From Thermosynechococcus sp. (GTDB taxonomy: Bacteria > Cyanobacteriota > Cyanobacteriia > Thermosynechococcales > Thermosynechococcaceae), in NCBI RefSeq assembly GCF_025999095.1, contig NZ_AP024678.1, forward strand, positions 1,519,527 through 1,583,526: 64,000 bases of DNA, read 5' to 3'. The notes beneath the pieces are model-generated. The model was given only the letters and a program-made list of their open reading frames with translations, ran no database searches and was not told the origin of the DNA. Both the position numbers and the translations under genes were made by a program. This document shows positions 1-8,614 of this stretch, in pieces; within the stretch, counting starts at the first letter, position 1; each line of letters opens with the position of its first letter.

Positions 1-1786
1 CACTGGTGGCTTCATCTAAAATGGCGTAGGGGCGCTGATTGAGTAGGAGGCGAGCGATTGCCAGTCGTTGCTGCTCCCCAAGAGACAGCACATCATCCCA
101 GGCCAATTCCACATCGAGACCACCCACGCGATCGGGCAAATGGGCCAAGTTCACTTCATCCAGGGCGTGCAAAAGCACATCGTCCGGGGTTTGGCGATCG
201 CCCCCAGGATAGAGGAGTTGGGTGCGCAGCGTGCCCAACACCATATAGGGACGCTGGGGCAAAAAGAGCACTTCATCCATGGGTGGACGAATAATGCGAC
301 CGCTGCCACTTTGCCAGAGGCCGGCGATCGCCCGCAGTAGCGAACTTTTACCGACGCCACTGGGCCCCATGATCACCACACTGTCCCCCGCCTCAAGGGC
401 AAAGGTGACATCTTCCACCAGCCGTCGTGCCAAATTGGGGGTATCCACGGTGACATGTTCTAGGGCAATGTAGGGTTTTTCCACCAATTCAATGTGCGAT
501 TGCGGTGGTAGCGTGGGAGTTGTTAGCGACTCATCAAACTCTGCCAAACGCTCAATGCCGGCAATAAAGCCCGTGAGGTTCGTAAACTGGTTCACAATGA
601 CTGAGAGGGCCCCCAGCACCTGAGAGAAGGCAAAGCTAGCTTGGCTAATAGAACCAAAATCAATCTCACCAGCAAAGTAGCGGGGAGCAACCACCGCTGC
701 CGGCACAATAATCACAAAATAGTTATAGGCTGTCGTGAAAAAATCAAGATTTCGCTGCCAGCCAATCAAAAGGTTAAAGTTCCGCAGCACTTCAAGAAAG
801 CGTTGACGCACTTGCACCGACTCTTGGGCTTCACCGCGATAAAAGGCAATAGACTCGGCATGATCGCGCACATGGACAAGGCCATAACGAAAGTCTGCCT
901 CCCGCCGCAGTTGGTTAAAATTCAGCCAAATCAGCCGTTGCCCAATTAAAACCGTGACGATGGTGCCGACAATGGCATAGCCAATCAATGTCAGTGTCAG
1001 GGTTTGCGAGATACTCCAGAGAATGCCACTAAAGGCAATGAGGTCAATAATTTCGCCAAGAATGATCAACAAAAACTGGAGCGAGGTTTGCGTAAATGAG
1101 CGGACATCCTCAGTAATCCGTTGATCAGGGTTATCAATCTCCCCTTGGTTTTCGATGGTGTAGTAGGCCCGATTCTGGAAATAGCGATCCAAAAAATGGC
1201 GGGTGAGCCAATCCCGCCAGCGCAGCCCTAAATACTCCCGCACATAGCGATAAATGACGACAATGGGTGTCCCCACCACAAAAACTGCGGCATAAACCCA
1301 GAGAAAGCGCCAGTAGGTTTCGGCATTTTTTTCCGCCAGTGCCGTTTGGAAGAAGCGCCCGACAAAGCTAATGATCACGTTTAGGCCACTCACCGACAGG
1401 GAGAGCATCAGCAGCAAGCCCAGGAGTGCCCATGCTTGCCACCGCGGCAATAGGTCTTGCCGTAGCAAGACAAAAACCCCCAAGGGCACAATCACTGTGC
1501 CTAGGATGAGACTACGACTGAGGGGCTGTGCCCACAGGGAGTGCATCATCTCCATGAGGCCCCCGGCAATTTGTCCCATCAGTTCGGGGGCAAGGGCATT
1601 CAGGCCAAAGGTGATAGCTGCCGTGAGGCCAAAGAGGAAGCCAAACATGAGGGCAATGACCAGAAAAAGCAGCAGGATAAAGATCACACTGCTGCCCCCG
1701 CGATCGCGGGGGAAAAAGTAGGGTTGGGCAATCCGCAGAAACTGCCCCCAGACACGGGCATCAAAACGATGGGTCGGCTGTGACAT
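1..1786 (-). CDS. ABC transporter, fused permease/ATPase (YddA/SbmA-BacA-like), 3' end cut by window
   Basis: Translating the minus strand from the ATG at 1786 gives an open frame to the window edge (about 595 codons, incomplete). The first ~330 residues hold about six hydrophobic segments. The family-typical stretches NPDQRI, EADFRY and AESIAFYRGE follow. The ATPase domain has Walker A GPSGVGKSS (about 340-366), signature SLGEQQRLA (about 57-85) and Walker B AILDEATS (about 1-28). This order matches the ABCD/YddA family (COG4178), inner-membrane half-transporters that dimerise. Relatives include the B12/peptide transporter BacA, but the substrate cannot be read from sequence. It diverges from plsC across 72 bp that carries overlapping palindromes. 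The last residues lie outside the window. Confidence 0.88.
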   Translation of the reverse strand, partial: MSQPTHRFDARVWGQFLRIAQPYFFPRDRGGSSVIFILLLFLVIALMFGFLFGLTAAITFGLNALAPELMGQIAGGLMEMMHSLWAQPLSRSLILGTVIVPLGVFVLLRQDLLPRWQAWALLGLLLMLSLSVSGLNVIISFVGRFFQTALAEKNAETYWRFLWVYAAVFVVGTPIVVIYRYVREYLGLRWRDWLTRHFLDRYFQNRAYYTIENQGEIDNPDQRITEDVRSFTQTSLQFLLIILGEIIDLIAFSGILWSISQTLTLTLIGYAIVGTIVTVLIGQRLIWLNFNQLRREADFRYGLVHVRDHAESIAFYRGEAQESVQVRQRFLEVLRNFNLLIGWQRNLDFFTTAYNYFVIIVPAAVVAPRYFAGEIDFGSISQASFAFSQVLGALSVIVNQFTNLTGFIAGIERLAEFDESLTTPTLPPQSHIELVEKPYIALEHVTVDTPNLARRLVEDVTFALEAGDSVVIMGPSGVGKSSLLRAIAGLWQSGSGRIIRPPMDEVLFLPQRPYMVLGTLRTQLLYPGGDRQTPDDVLLHALDEVNLAHLPDRVGGLDVELAWDDVLSLGEQQRLAIARLLLNQRPYAILDEATS

Positions 1787-1814
1787 TGGCTGATTCCTCG
1801 ACAGTGGCAAGGGG

Positions 1815-1837
1815 CTACAAGGCTACTATTGTAGTAG
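1815..1837. promoter_or_regulatory. Overlapping palindromes in divergent promoter region
   Basis: CTACAA (1815-1820) pairs with TTGTAG (1829-1834), and CTACTA (1823-1828) pairs with TAGTAG (1832-1837). Both are perfect inverted repeats and they interlock. They lie in the 72-bp gap between the divergent ABC transporter and plsC, where an operator for both genes would be expected. The regulatory role is inferred from position only. Confidence 0.4.
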
Positions 1838-1858
1838 GGTGGCTAGGGAGACGCACGG

Positions 1859-2515
1859 ATGCATCGTCAAAAAATAGCACCCACCACATCTCATATCTCG
1901 CCCTGGCTTTACTGGGGACTCTGGCCTCTTCACCGTCTATTTCTGCCCCTATATTTTTCGCGAATAACGATTGTGGGTCGCGAGCATTTACCCAAGGAGG
2001 GCCAGTTTGTCCTCGCTCCCAAGCACTATAGTCGCTGGGATCCCGTCATCTTGCCCTTGGTGTGGCCCTATCCCCTGCGCTTTATGACCAATGCCATTGA
2101 GTTTGGCGGTGTGCAGGGCTGGTTTATCCGTCGCCTGGGGGCCTTTGCTGTCAATCTGAAATGCCCCCAACCCAGCAGTTTGCGCCATGTCTTGGCGATT
2201 CTCAACGCGGGCCAGCCCTTGGTGATCTTTCCGGAAGGGGGGATTGTTCCCAATCAAGTGGTTCGTCCCCTCAAGCCAGGCCTTGCCCGTCTGGTCTTGC
2301 AGATCGATCGCCCGCTACCGATTTTTCCCGTCGGTATTGCCTATCATCCGCAGCCACAGTTCCGTGCTCGGGTGGCGCTGTGGATTGGATCACCCCTGTG
2401 GACAGCCCCTGGGCAAGAGGGCAACCGCAAGCAACAGGCTCAAGACTTCACCCAGCAGTTGCAAGCAGCTTTGCATGCAGCCGTGCTTGAGGCTCGCAAA
2501 TGTGCCCAATCCTAG
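1859..2515 (+). CDS. plsC: 1-acyl-sn-glycerol-3-phosphate acyltransferase family protein
   Basis: This 218-residue protein should transfer an acyl chain to lysophosphatidate at the inner face of the membrane, giving phosphatidate for membrane lipids. The family HX4D catalytic motif appears as H56-YSRW-D61, and the substrate-binding block as FPEGG near residue 125. A hydrophobic stretch at residues 16-33 fits membrane association. The ATG at 1859 follows AGGGAG (1845-1850) at good spacing. Cyanobacteria carry several PlsC paralogues, so the exact acyl preference, or a role as another lipid acyltransferase, is open. Confidence 0.8.
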   Translation: MHRQKIAPTTSHISPWLYWGLWPLHRLFLPLYFSRITIVGREHLPKEGQFVLAPKHYSRWDPVILPLVWPYPLRFMTNAIEFGGVQGWFIRRLGAFAVNLKCPQPSSLRHVLAILNAGQPLVIFPEGGIVPNQVVRPLKPGLARLVLQIDRPLPIFPVGIAYHPQPQFRARVALWIGSPLWTAPGQEGNRKQQAQDFTQQLQAALHAAVLEARKCAQS

Positions 2516-3009
2516 GGCTAATTGGTAACCCATTGCACAATTGGCCTAAGTCAAGGGAATTTTGTAGAATAAAGGCAAGATTGAATTAAATCATCCCAAG
2601 CCTCAATCGCGATATCTTCCAACCCTGGAGGGAGCGATCGCCCACCCGCATTATCCACTTAAAAATTCTTCATTAAGTTAGAAAAAGTTGCAAAACAGCC
2701 ACCAATCCTAAAAGTTAATTAAGACAGCGGGCAAATTGTTCTTCTGCCTTTATGCTGAAATTATAGTTTTACTGAAGTTCAGCACTTCACCACTTTTTGC
2801 CCAAGGATGGAAGACACCCATAGAGCCTGTAGGACAGACGTGCTCCCTAGGCCGTAGGCCAGACGTCGAGAGCCATTTAACATTGAGTTTTTGTTAACTG
2901 GGATACTTTCTTAAGAGCGATCAAAATTTTAATTTTAAGGAATCTTTTGGCCGGTTCTTGGCAACTCCGTAAAAGCTAGCTAAAGTCATCTGTTTTTACC
3001 GAGGTTCTA
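2516..3009. other. Long AT-rich intergenic region upstream of pflA
   Basis: No convincing gene was seen in these 494 bases. It contains one HIP1 octamer (about 2635), a short palindrome CTGAAGTTCAG (about 2772), the direct-repeat/structured element at 2801-2874, and a TTAAC/GTTAA inverted repeat just after it. The length and AT-rich blocks near 2650-2780 and 2925-2945 suggest a regulated promoter for the downstream fermentation genes. Confidence 0.55.
2801..2874 (+). promoter_or_regulatory. Element with AAGGATGGAA box and 25-bp-spaced direct repeats
   Basis: A box AAGGATGGAA (about 2803-2812) is followed by GTAGGACAGACGT (2829-2841) and GTAGGCCAGACGT (2854-2866). These two 13-mers differ at one base and start exactly 25 bp apart. 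GGCC-GTA-GGCC and GCTC/GAGAGC can also pair into a hairpin. The box recurs in the intergenic regions near 45551 and 47298. A regulator site or an untranslated RNA structure is possible; neither is shown. Confidence 0.4.
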
Positions 3010-3774
3010 ATGATGGTTTCGACACTCCCTGAAAAACAACCCAAAAAACAAAAGGTGACAGGCTATATTCATTCGGTTGAAACCTGTGGCACGGTTGATG
3101 GTCCCGGTATCCGCTATGTCATTTTCACCCAAGGTTGTCCGCTGCGCTGCCTGTACTGCCACAATCCTGACTGCCGTGAACCCCATCAGGGGAAGCTCGT
3201 CACCGTGGATGAACTGATTGCCGACATTCAACACTATCAGTCCTATTTGCGCCAAGGGGGCGTGACGGCCAGTGGCGGGGAACCCCTGATGCAGCCGGAA
3301 TTTGTCCGCGAAATTTTTGAGCGTTGCCACGAGTTGGGATTGCACACTGCCCTAGATACCTCAGGTTATGTCGTTCTTGAGGCGGCAAAGCCAGTTGTGG
3401 CGGTCACCGATTTAGTCTTGCTAGACATCAAATCCTTCCTGCCAGAGACTTATCGGCGGGTCACCGGTGTCACGATTACCCCCACCTTGGAGTTGGCCAA
3501 GTACCTTGATGAGATTCATAAACCGACCTGGGTCCGCTTTGTCTTGGTACCGGGGCTGACGGATGATCCCGAAAATATGCGGGGGTTGGCGCAATTTGTG
3601 GCTGGTCTCAGCAATGTTGAGAAGGTGGAGGTGTTGCCGTTTCACAAGATGGGGGAATACAAGTGGCGGCAGTTAGGGTTGCCCTATGAACTCTTTGATA
3701 CTCCAGCCGCTAGTCCAGAGGAGGTGCAGCGGGCGATCGCCCTCTTTCGGGAATATGACCTCAACGTCCAATAA
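3010..3774 (+). CDS. pflA: Pyruvate formate-lyase activating enzyme
   Basis: A radical-SAM enzyme of 254 residues that installs the glycyl radical on pyruvate formate-lyase under anoxia. It has the family N-terminus GTVDGPGIRYV, the cluster motif C43-PLR-C47-LY-C50 binding [4Fe-4S], and the SAM-binding GGE in TASGGEPLMQP near residue 90. The length is close to that of E. coli PflA. ATG codons at 3010 and 3013 both follow GAGG at 3001, so the start may shift by one codon. adhE follows after a short gap, which fits a dark-fermentation operon. The partner pyruvate formate-lyase (pflB) is not in this window. Confidence 0.93.
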   Translation: MMVSTLPEKQPKKQKVTGYIHSVETCGTVDGPGIRYVIFTQGCPLRCLYCHNPDCREPHQGKLVTVDELIADIQHYQSYLRQGGVTASGGEPLMQPEFVREIFERCHELGLHTALDTSGYVVLEAAKPVVAVTDLVLLDIKSFLPETYRRVTGVTITPTLELAKYLDEIHKPTWVRFVLVPGLTDDPENMRGLAQFVAGLSNVEKVEVLPFHKMGEYKWRQLGLPYELFDTPAASPEEVQRAIALFREYDLNVQ

Positions 3775-3813
3775 CTTGCCAATTTGAAAAATTCCTTTTC
3801 TAAGGAGTCGTCC

Positions 3814-6471
3814 ATGAATGCCCCAACCTTGAACAGTTACCCACCCGTTCAAAGCCTTGCCGATCTGGAAGGGCTGATTGAGCGCGTCCAACGGGCGCAG
3901 CGTCAGTACGCCCAATTTACCCAAGAGCAAGTGGATCACATTTTCCACCAAGCAGCCATGGCGGCCAACCAAGCACGGATTCCCCTGGCCAAACACGCCG
4001 TAGCCGAAACTGGCATGGGGGTTGTCGAAGATAAAGTCATTAAAAATCACTTTGCTTCGGAATACATCTACAACAAGTACAAAAATGAGAAAACCTGCGG
4101 CGTCATTGAGGATGATCCCATTTTTGGTATCCAAAAAATTGCCGAACCGGTGGGGATCATTGCTGGTGTGGTCCCGGTCACGAACCCCACTTCAACGACC
4201 ATCTTCAAGGCACTGATTACCCTGAAAACTCGCAATGGCATTATCTTTTCGCCCCACCCCCGCGCAAAGGGCTGTACGGTTGCAGCAGCCAAGGTGGTGT
4301 TGGATGCAGCGGTCGCTGCCGGCGCGCCCCCCGATATTATTGGCTGGATTGATGAGCCGACGATTGAACTCTCTCAAGCCCTGATGCAGCACCCGCAGAT
4401 CAAGCTGATTTTGGCCACGGGGGGGTCGAGTATGGTCAAGGCAGCCTATTCCTCTGGCCATCCGGCGATCGGGGTCGGGGCGGGGAATACCCCCGTGCTC
4501 ATTGATGCCACAGCCGACATTCCCACGGCGGTGAGTTCGATTCTCCTCAGTAAGGCCTTTGACAATGGCATGATCTGTGCCTCGGAGCAGGCAGTGATTG
4601 TTGTTGATGAGATTTATGACGCGGTCAAAGCTGAGTTTCAACGGCGAGGTGCCTACATTCTCTCCCCCGAGGAACGGCAGCAGGTGGCCCAACTACTGCT
4701 GAAGGAGGGTCGCCTCAATGCCGCCATTGTTGGTCAATCGGCAGCCACCATTGCAGCAATGGCCAATATCCAAGTGCCGCCAGAGACGCGGGTACTCATC
4801 GGCGAAGTGAGTGAAGTGGGGCCGCAGGAGCCATTTTCCTATGAGAAACTCTGTCCGGTATTGGCCTTATATCGGGCACCCCAGTTCCATAAGGGGGTGG
4901 AGATGGCGGCCCAGTTGGTGAATTTTGGGGGCAAGGGGCATACCTCGGTGCTCTATACCGATCCCCGCAATCAAGATGATATTGCCTATTTCAAATACCG
5001 CATGCAAACGGCGCGGGTTCTGATTAACACCCCTTCTTCCCAGGGGGCAATTGGAGATCTCTACAACTTCAAGTTAGATCCGTCGCTGACCCTTGGTTGT
5101 GGCACCTGGGGCGGCAACGTCACATCGGAAAATGTTGGTCCCCGTCACTTGCTGAATATCAAAACGGTGAGCGATCGCCGGGAAAATATGCTTTGGTTCC
5201 GGGTGCCGCCCAAAATCTACTTCAAACCCGGCTGTTTGCCCATTGCCCTGCGTGAGCTGGCAGGGAAAAAACGCGCCTTCCTCGTGACTGATAAACCCCT
5301 CTTTGACTTGGGCATCACTGAACCAATTGTGCACACCCTTGAAGAACTGGACATCAAGCACGACATCTTCCATGAGGTGGAGCCAGATCCAACCCTCAGT
5401 ACTGTCAACCGCGGCCTAGAGTTGCTGCGGCAATATCAGCCCGATGTAATTATTGCCGTGGGGGGTGGCTCACCTATGGATGCGGCCAAGGTGATGTGGC
5501 TGTTGTACGAACACCCAGAGGTGGAGTTTGACGGCCTTGCCATGCGCTTCATGGATATTCGCAAGCGGGTGTATCAACTGCCTCCCTTGGGTCAAAAGGC
5601 AATCCTGGTGGCAATTCCCACCACCTCAGGGACAGGTTCGGAAGTGACCCCCTTTGCCGTGGTTACCGACGATCGCGTGGGGATTAAATACCCCTTGGCG
5701 GACTATGCCCTTACCCCAACGATGGCGATTGTGGATCCCGACTTGGTGCTGCACATGCCCAAGAAACTGACGGCCTATGGTGGCATTGATGCGCTGACCC
5801 ACGCCCTGGAGGCCTATGTGTCGGTGCTCTCGACGGAGTTTACGGAGGGACTGGCTCTAGAGGCGATCAAACTGCTCTTTACCTACCTACCCCGGGCCTA
5901 TCGCTTGGGGGCTGCCGATCCAGAGGCGCGGGAAAAGGTCCACTACGCCGCTACGATCGCCGGCATGGCCTTTGCTAATGCTTTCTTGGGGGTTTGCCAC
6001 TCGATGGCCCACAAACTGGGCTCTACCTTCCATGTGCCCCACGGCCTGGCGAATGCACTCATGATTTGCCATGTGATTCGCTACAATGCCACCGATGCTC
6101 CCCTGAAACAGGCGATCTTCCCGCAGTACAAGTATCCCCAAGCCAAGGAGCGCTATGCCCAAATTGCCGACTTCCTTGAATTGGGCGGCACAACTCCAGA
6201 GGAAAAAGTGGAGCGTCTCATTGCGGCAATTGAGGATTTGAAAGCCCAGTTAGAGATTCCCGCCACGATTAAGGAGGCCCTCAACAGTGAGGATCAAGCT
6301 TTCTATGAGCAGGTGGAGAGCATGGCCGAACTGGCCTTTGACGATCAGTGCACGGGGGCCAATCCCCGCTATCCGCTGATCCAAGACCTCAAGGAGTTGT
6401 ATATCCTTGCCTATATGGGGTGTCGGCGGGAGGCGGCAGCCTACCATCCCGAGGAAGCACCTGCGAGTTGA
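3814..6471 (+). CDS. adhE: Bifunctional aldehyde/alcohol dehydrogenase AdhE
   Basis: About 885 residues, close to E. coli AdhE (891). The N-terminal half is a CoA-acylating acetaldehyde dehydrogenase with its catalytic cysteine in DNGMICASEQ. The C-terminal half is an iron-type alcohol dehydrogenase with GGGSPMDAAK and the metal ligand region HALEAYVS...HSMAHKLG. Together they reduce acetyl-CoA to ethanol with two NADH. I chose the ATG at 3814 because AAGGAG at 3802-3807 precedes it; an in-frame TTG at 3784 is less likely. The gene sits directly after pflA and its stop overlaps the next start (TGATG), so the three genes are probably co-transcribed. Confidence 0.95.
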   Translation: MNAPTLNSYPPVQSLADLEGLIERVQRAQRQYAQFTQEQVDHIFHQAAMAANQARIPLAKHAVAETGMGVVEDKVIKNHFASEYIYNKYKNEKTCGVIEDDPIFGIQKIAEPVGIIAGVVPVTNPTSTTIFKALITLKTRNGIIFSPHPRAKGCTVAAAKVVLDAAVAAGAPPDIIGWIDEPTIELSQALMQHPQIKLILATGGSSMVKAAYSSGHPAIGVGAGNTPVLIDATADIPTAVSSILLSKAFDNGMICASEQAVIVVDEIYDAVKAEFQRRGAYILSPEERQQVAQLLLKEGRLNAAIVGQSAATIAAMANIQVPPETRVLIGEVSEVGPQEPFSYEKLCPVLALYRAPQFHKGVEMAAQLVNFGGKGHTSVLYTDPRNQDDIAYFKYRMQTARVLINTPSSQGAIGDLYNFKLDPSLTLGCGTWGGNVTSENVGPRHLLNIKTVSDRRENMLWFRVPPKIYFKPGCLPIALRELAGKKRAFLVTDKPLFDLGITEPIVHTLEELDIKHDIFHEVEPDPTLSTVNRGLELLRQYQPDVIIAVGGGSPMDAAKVMWLLYEHPEVEFDGLAMRFMDIRKRVYQLPPLGQKAILVAIPTTSGTGSEVTPFAVVTDDRVGIKYPLADYALTPTMAIVDPDLVLHMPKKLTAYGGIDALTHALEAYVSVLSTEFTEGLALEAIKLLFTYLPRAYRLGAADPEAREKVHYAATIAGMAFANAFLGVCHSMAHKLGSTFHVPHGLANALMICHVIRYNATDAPLKQAIFPQYKYPQAKERYAQIADFLELGGTTPEEKVERLIAAIEDLKAQLEIPATIKEALNSEDQAFYEQVESMAELAFDDQCTGANPRYPLIQDLKELYILAYMGCRREAAAYHPEEAPAS

Positions 6472-7160
6472 TGTGGCGTTATATTCCCCCCTTGGCAGCG
6501 CCGGGGAAGGTACAAATGGCGGTGGATTGCTGGCTCTGGCAGGGGAGCGATCGCCCCTGTCTGCGGTTTTACACCTGGTCACCGCCAGCCATTTCCCTTG
6601 GCTACCGTCAACGGCAAATTCCGCAGCAGTGGCAACACCAGCACTGGCAAGGGCAACCTGTAGAGCTGGTGCGGCGACCCACCGGTGGGCGAGCTGTTTT
6701 ACATCAAGGGGACCTCACCTACAGTTTGGTGGTGTGGGGGTTAGGGCAACGGCGGCAGCAGGTCTATGCCGATTTGTGTCAATTTCTAAAGGTGGGATTT
6801 GAGCGCCTAGGGTGGCCACTGCAGTTGGGACAGGAACGCTATCGCGCCAACGCTCCCATCAATTGCTTTGCACGGGCAACTGTGGCCGATTTAGTTTTAC
6901 CGACTGGCGAGAAGGTCATTGGCAGTGCCCAAGCCTGGCGGGGCGATCGCGTCCTTCAGCACGGTTCGATTGTCCTTACCCCTGACCCCAATCTATGGCA
7001 GCAGGTCTTTGGCAGTGTTCCGCATCGGCAGTCCCTTCCCCCTTTGCCGGTGGTGCAAAGGGCTCTCTTGGACGCCTTTGAGGCGCAGTGGCAGGTGAGC
7101 CTGACCCCAGAACCCTTGAGCGATCGCGAGTGGCAAGACATTAACAGAATTTTGAACTGA
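6471..7160 (+). CDS. Lipoate-protein ligase / octanoyltransferase family protein
   Basis: A 229-residue member of the biotin/lipoate A/B transferase fold. The hallmark RRPTGGRAVLHQGDLTYSLV matches the ligand-binding loop of LplA and LipM, and a lysine-containing KVIGSAQAWRGDRVLQHGS follows. It lacks the extra C-terminal domain of E. coli LplA, so octanoyl transfer (LipM-like) or scavenged-lipoate attachment are both possible. The ATG at 6471 shares one base with the adhE stop, indicating translational coupling. An open frame continues upstream inside adhE but has no reason to be used. Confidence 0.82.
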   Translation: MWRYIPPLAAPGKVQMAVDCWLWQGSDRPCLRFYTWSPPAISLGYRQRQIPQQWQHQHWQGQPVELVRRPTGGRAVLHQGDLTYSLVVWGLGQRRQQVYADLCQFLKVGFERLGWPLQLGQERYRANAPINCFARATVADLVLPTGEKVIGSAQAWRGDRVLQHGSIVLTPDPNLWQQVFGSVPHRQSLPPLPVVQRALLDAFEAQWQVSLTPEPLSDREWQDINRILN

Positions 7161-7213
7161 GCCTGGGGCTGCCCCGCCTAGGCTATGATTGGCTTATTGT
7201 CTTGAGTATTGCC

Positions 7214-7714
7214 ATGGTTCGCTGGCTGAGTGCACTTGTTTTAGCCCTTACGCTTTTGATCACGGGTTGTGCCTCCACCCCCCCCTCGCCCTACGAGCAG
7301 GTGCAACAGCAGAGCACCCAGCGCAATGCCCCAGCGGCAGTAAGTCGCCAAGCCACCCAAGGCAGCGAATTTAATCGCTTCTTTCCGCCGGCGGGGAATG
7401 GCTTTGAGCGCATCTTTGTCCAAGAGAAAAAGGGCTTTGCCGAGGCTAAGCTGAAAAAAGATGGCAAAGAGTTGGCGATGCTGGCCATCGCCGATACCAT
7501 TAGCACCCCTGAGGCGGCAGCCAAGTTCCAAAACACTACGATGCAGATTGCCGGCTATCCAGCCGTAGAGGTGGGGACAACGCAAACGGCAATTCTGGTG
7601 GCTAACCGCTATCAGGTGAAGGTGCTCTCCCGCGATCCCAGTTTTACCGCCAGCGATCGCAAGGAATGGATTGAAAAATTTGATCTGGCTGGTTTAGACC
7701 AACTTGCCCCCTAA
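7214..7714 (+). CDS. Putative lipoprotein of unknown function
   Basis: A 166-residue protein with a clear lipoprotein signal: basic start, hydrophobic stretch and lipobox LITGC near residue 20. The mature part begins with a Pro/Ser/Gln-rich linker, then a compact domain containing FFPPAGNGFERIFVQEKKGF. I know similar cyanobacterial proteins only as conserved hypotheticals. An upstream TTG at 7202 is possible but the ATG at 7214 is preferred. The next gene begins 11 bases after the stop with its own Shine-Dalgarno, so the two are probably one transcript. Confidence 0.7.
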   Translation: MVRWLSALVLALTLLITGCASTPPSPYEQVQQQSTQRNAPAAVSRQATQGSEFNRFFPPAGNGFERIFVQEKKGFAEAKLKKDGKELAMLAIADTISTPEAAAKFQNTTMQIAGYPAVEVGTTQTAILVANRYQVKVLSRDPSFTASDRKEWIEKFDLAGLDQLAP

Positions 7715-7724
7715 GGAGACAACC

Positions 7725-8612
7725 GTGAGCGAACCTATCTACAAAATCGTTGATCAACTCCCCACCGGGGGTCTTACTGTTATGGCTCTCAAGTCCTTGG
7801 ATTTCATCATCCCGGGGCAGTGGCAAAATATCGTTGGTTTTGATAACACGATCCGCCATGTGACGGGGGAAACGGATCCTGCCCTGATCCGCCAAATTGG
7901 CGATCGCGCCGTGCGGCTCTTTAATGACAAATCCCAAGGCTATCAGCGGGCACTGTGGCTCTATCAAACCGTGGACAATACCGATGCCCTCCTAGGGGCG
8001 GCTGCCCTTGCCAACAAAGTGGGTGAGAAAATTTCATTCTTCGGTTTCCTAGACAAAATCACCCCCAAGCCAGAGCGGGCGCAGTCCCTTGACCTCAGCC
8101 TTAAGCTGATTGTAGAAATTCTCGCTTTTTGTCAAATCAATGGCATTCCCGGTGATAGCCTCGGTGACTTCCTGCGGGCCCTTGCCGACTACAGTGGTGA
8201 ATCCCTCATGCGGATGGCCGCCCTCATCTGCTTTGATGGTCTGATTCCCCTAGGGCCTGACTTTCTCCTCAAATGCTTGGGCACACTGCAAAGCTTGCAA
8301 CCCAACGACTTGCAGGAAAACCCCACCTTCAAAGCCATTAGTGCTGTGGTGCCGGGGGGCAATCCCAGCGGTCAATTGGGCTTTATTATTCAGAGCTTTA
8401 ATGCTGTGCAGGGGTGGATGAGCCAATTTGTGAGCAGCCACGAGTTAACACCGCAAAAGGTGATCAATCGTCTGCAAAGCTTTATTGAACTCTCGAAAGA
8501 TAACCTCGACTACTTGGGTGCTTTTTTAGACATGAGCACCAACTACTACTACCACACTGGGGTGCAAACCTTGGCGCGGCGCCTGATTGAGCGAGCAGTT
8601 GCCGAGATCTAA
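7725..8612 (+). CDS. Conserved hypothetical protein, helix-rich, unknown function
   Basis: About 295 residues. The GTG at 7725 is chosen because AAGGAG (7713-7718) sits at ideal spacing; an in-frame TTG at 7704 would overlap the lipoprotein gene. I do not recognise a family. There is no signal peptide or clear membrane segment. The protein looks largely alpha-helical, with hydrophobic helices such as LKLIVEILAFCQ and RMAALICFDGLIPLG and a C-terminal RRLIERAVAEI. It follows the lipoprotein closely and converges on nadA with a 2-bp gap. Confidence 0.65.
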   Translation: MSEPIYKIVDQLPTGGLTVMALKSLDFIIPGQWQNIVGFDNTIRHVTGETDPALIRQIGDRAVRLFNDKSQGYQRALWLYQTVDNTDALLGAAALANKVGEKISFFGFLDKITPKPERAQSLDLSLKLIVEILAFCQINGIPGDSLGDFLRALADYSGESLMRMAALICFDGLIPLGPDFLLKCLGTLQSLQPNDLQENPTFKAISAVVPGGNPSGQLGFIIQSFNAVQGWMSQFVSSHELTPQKVINRLQSFIELSKDNLDYLGAFLDMSTNYYYHTGVQTLARRLIERAVAEI

Positions 8613-8614
8613 CC

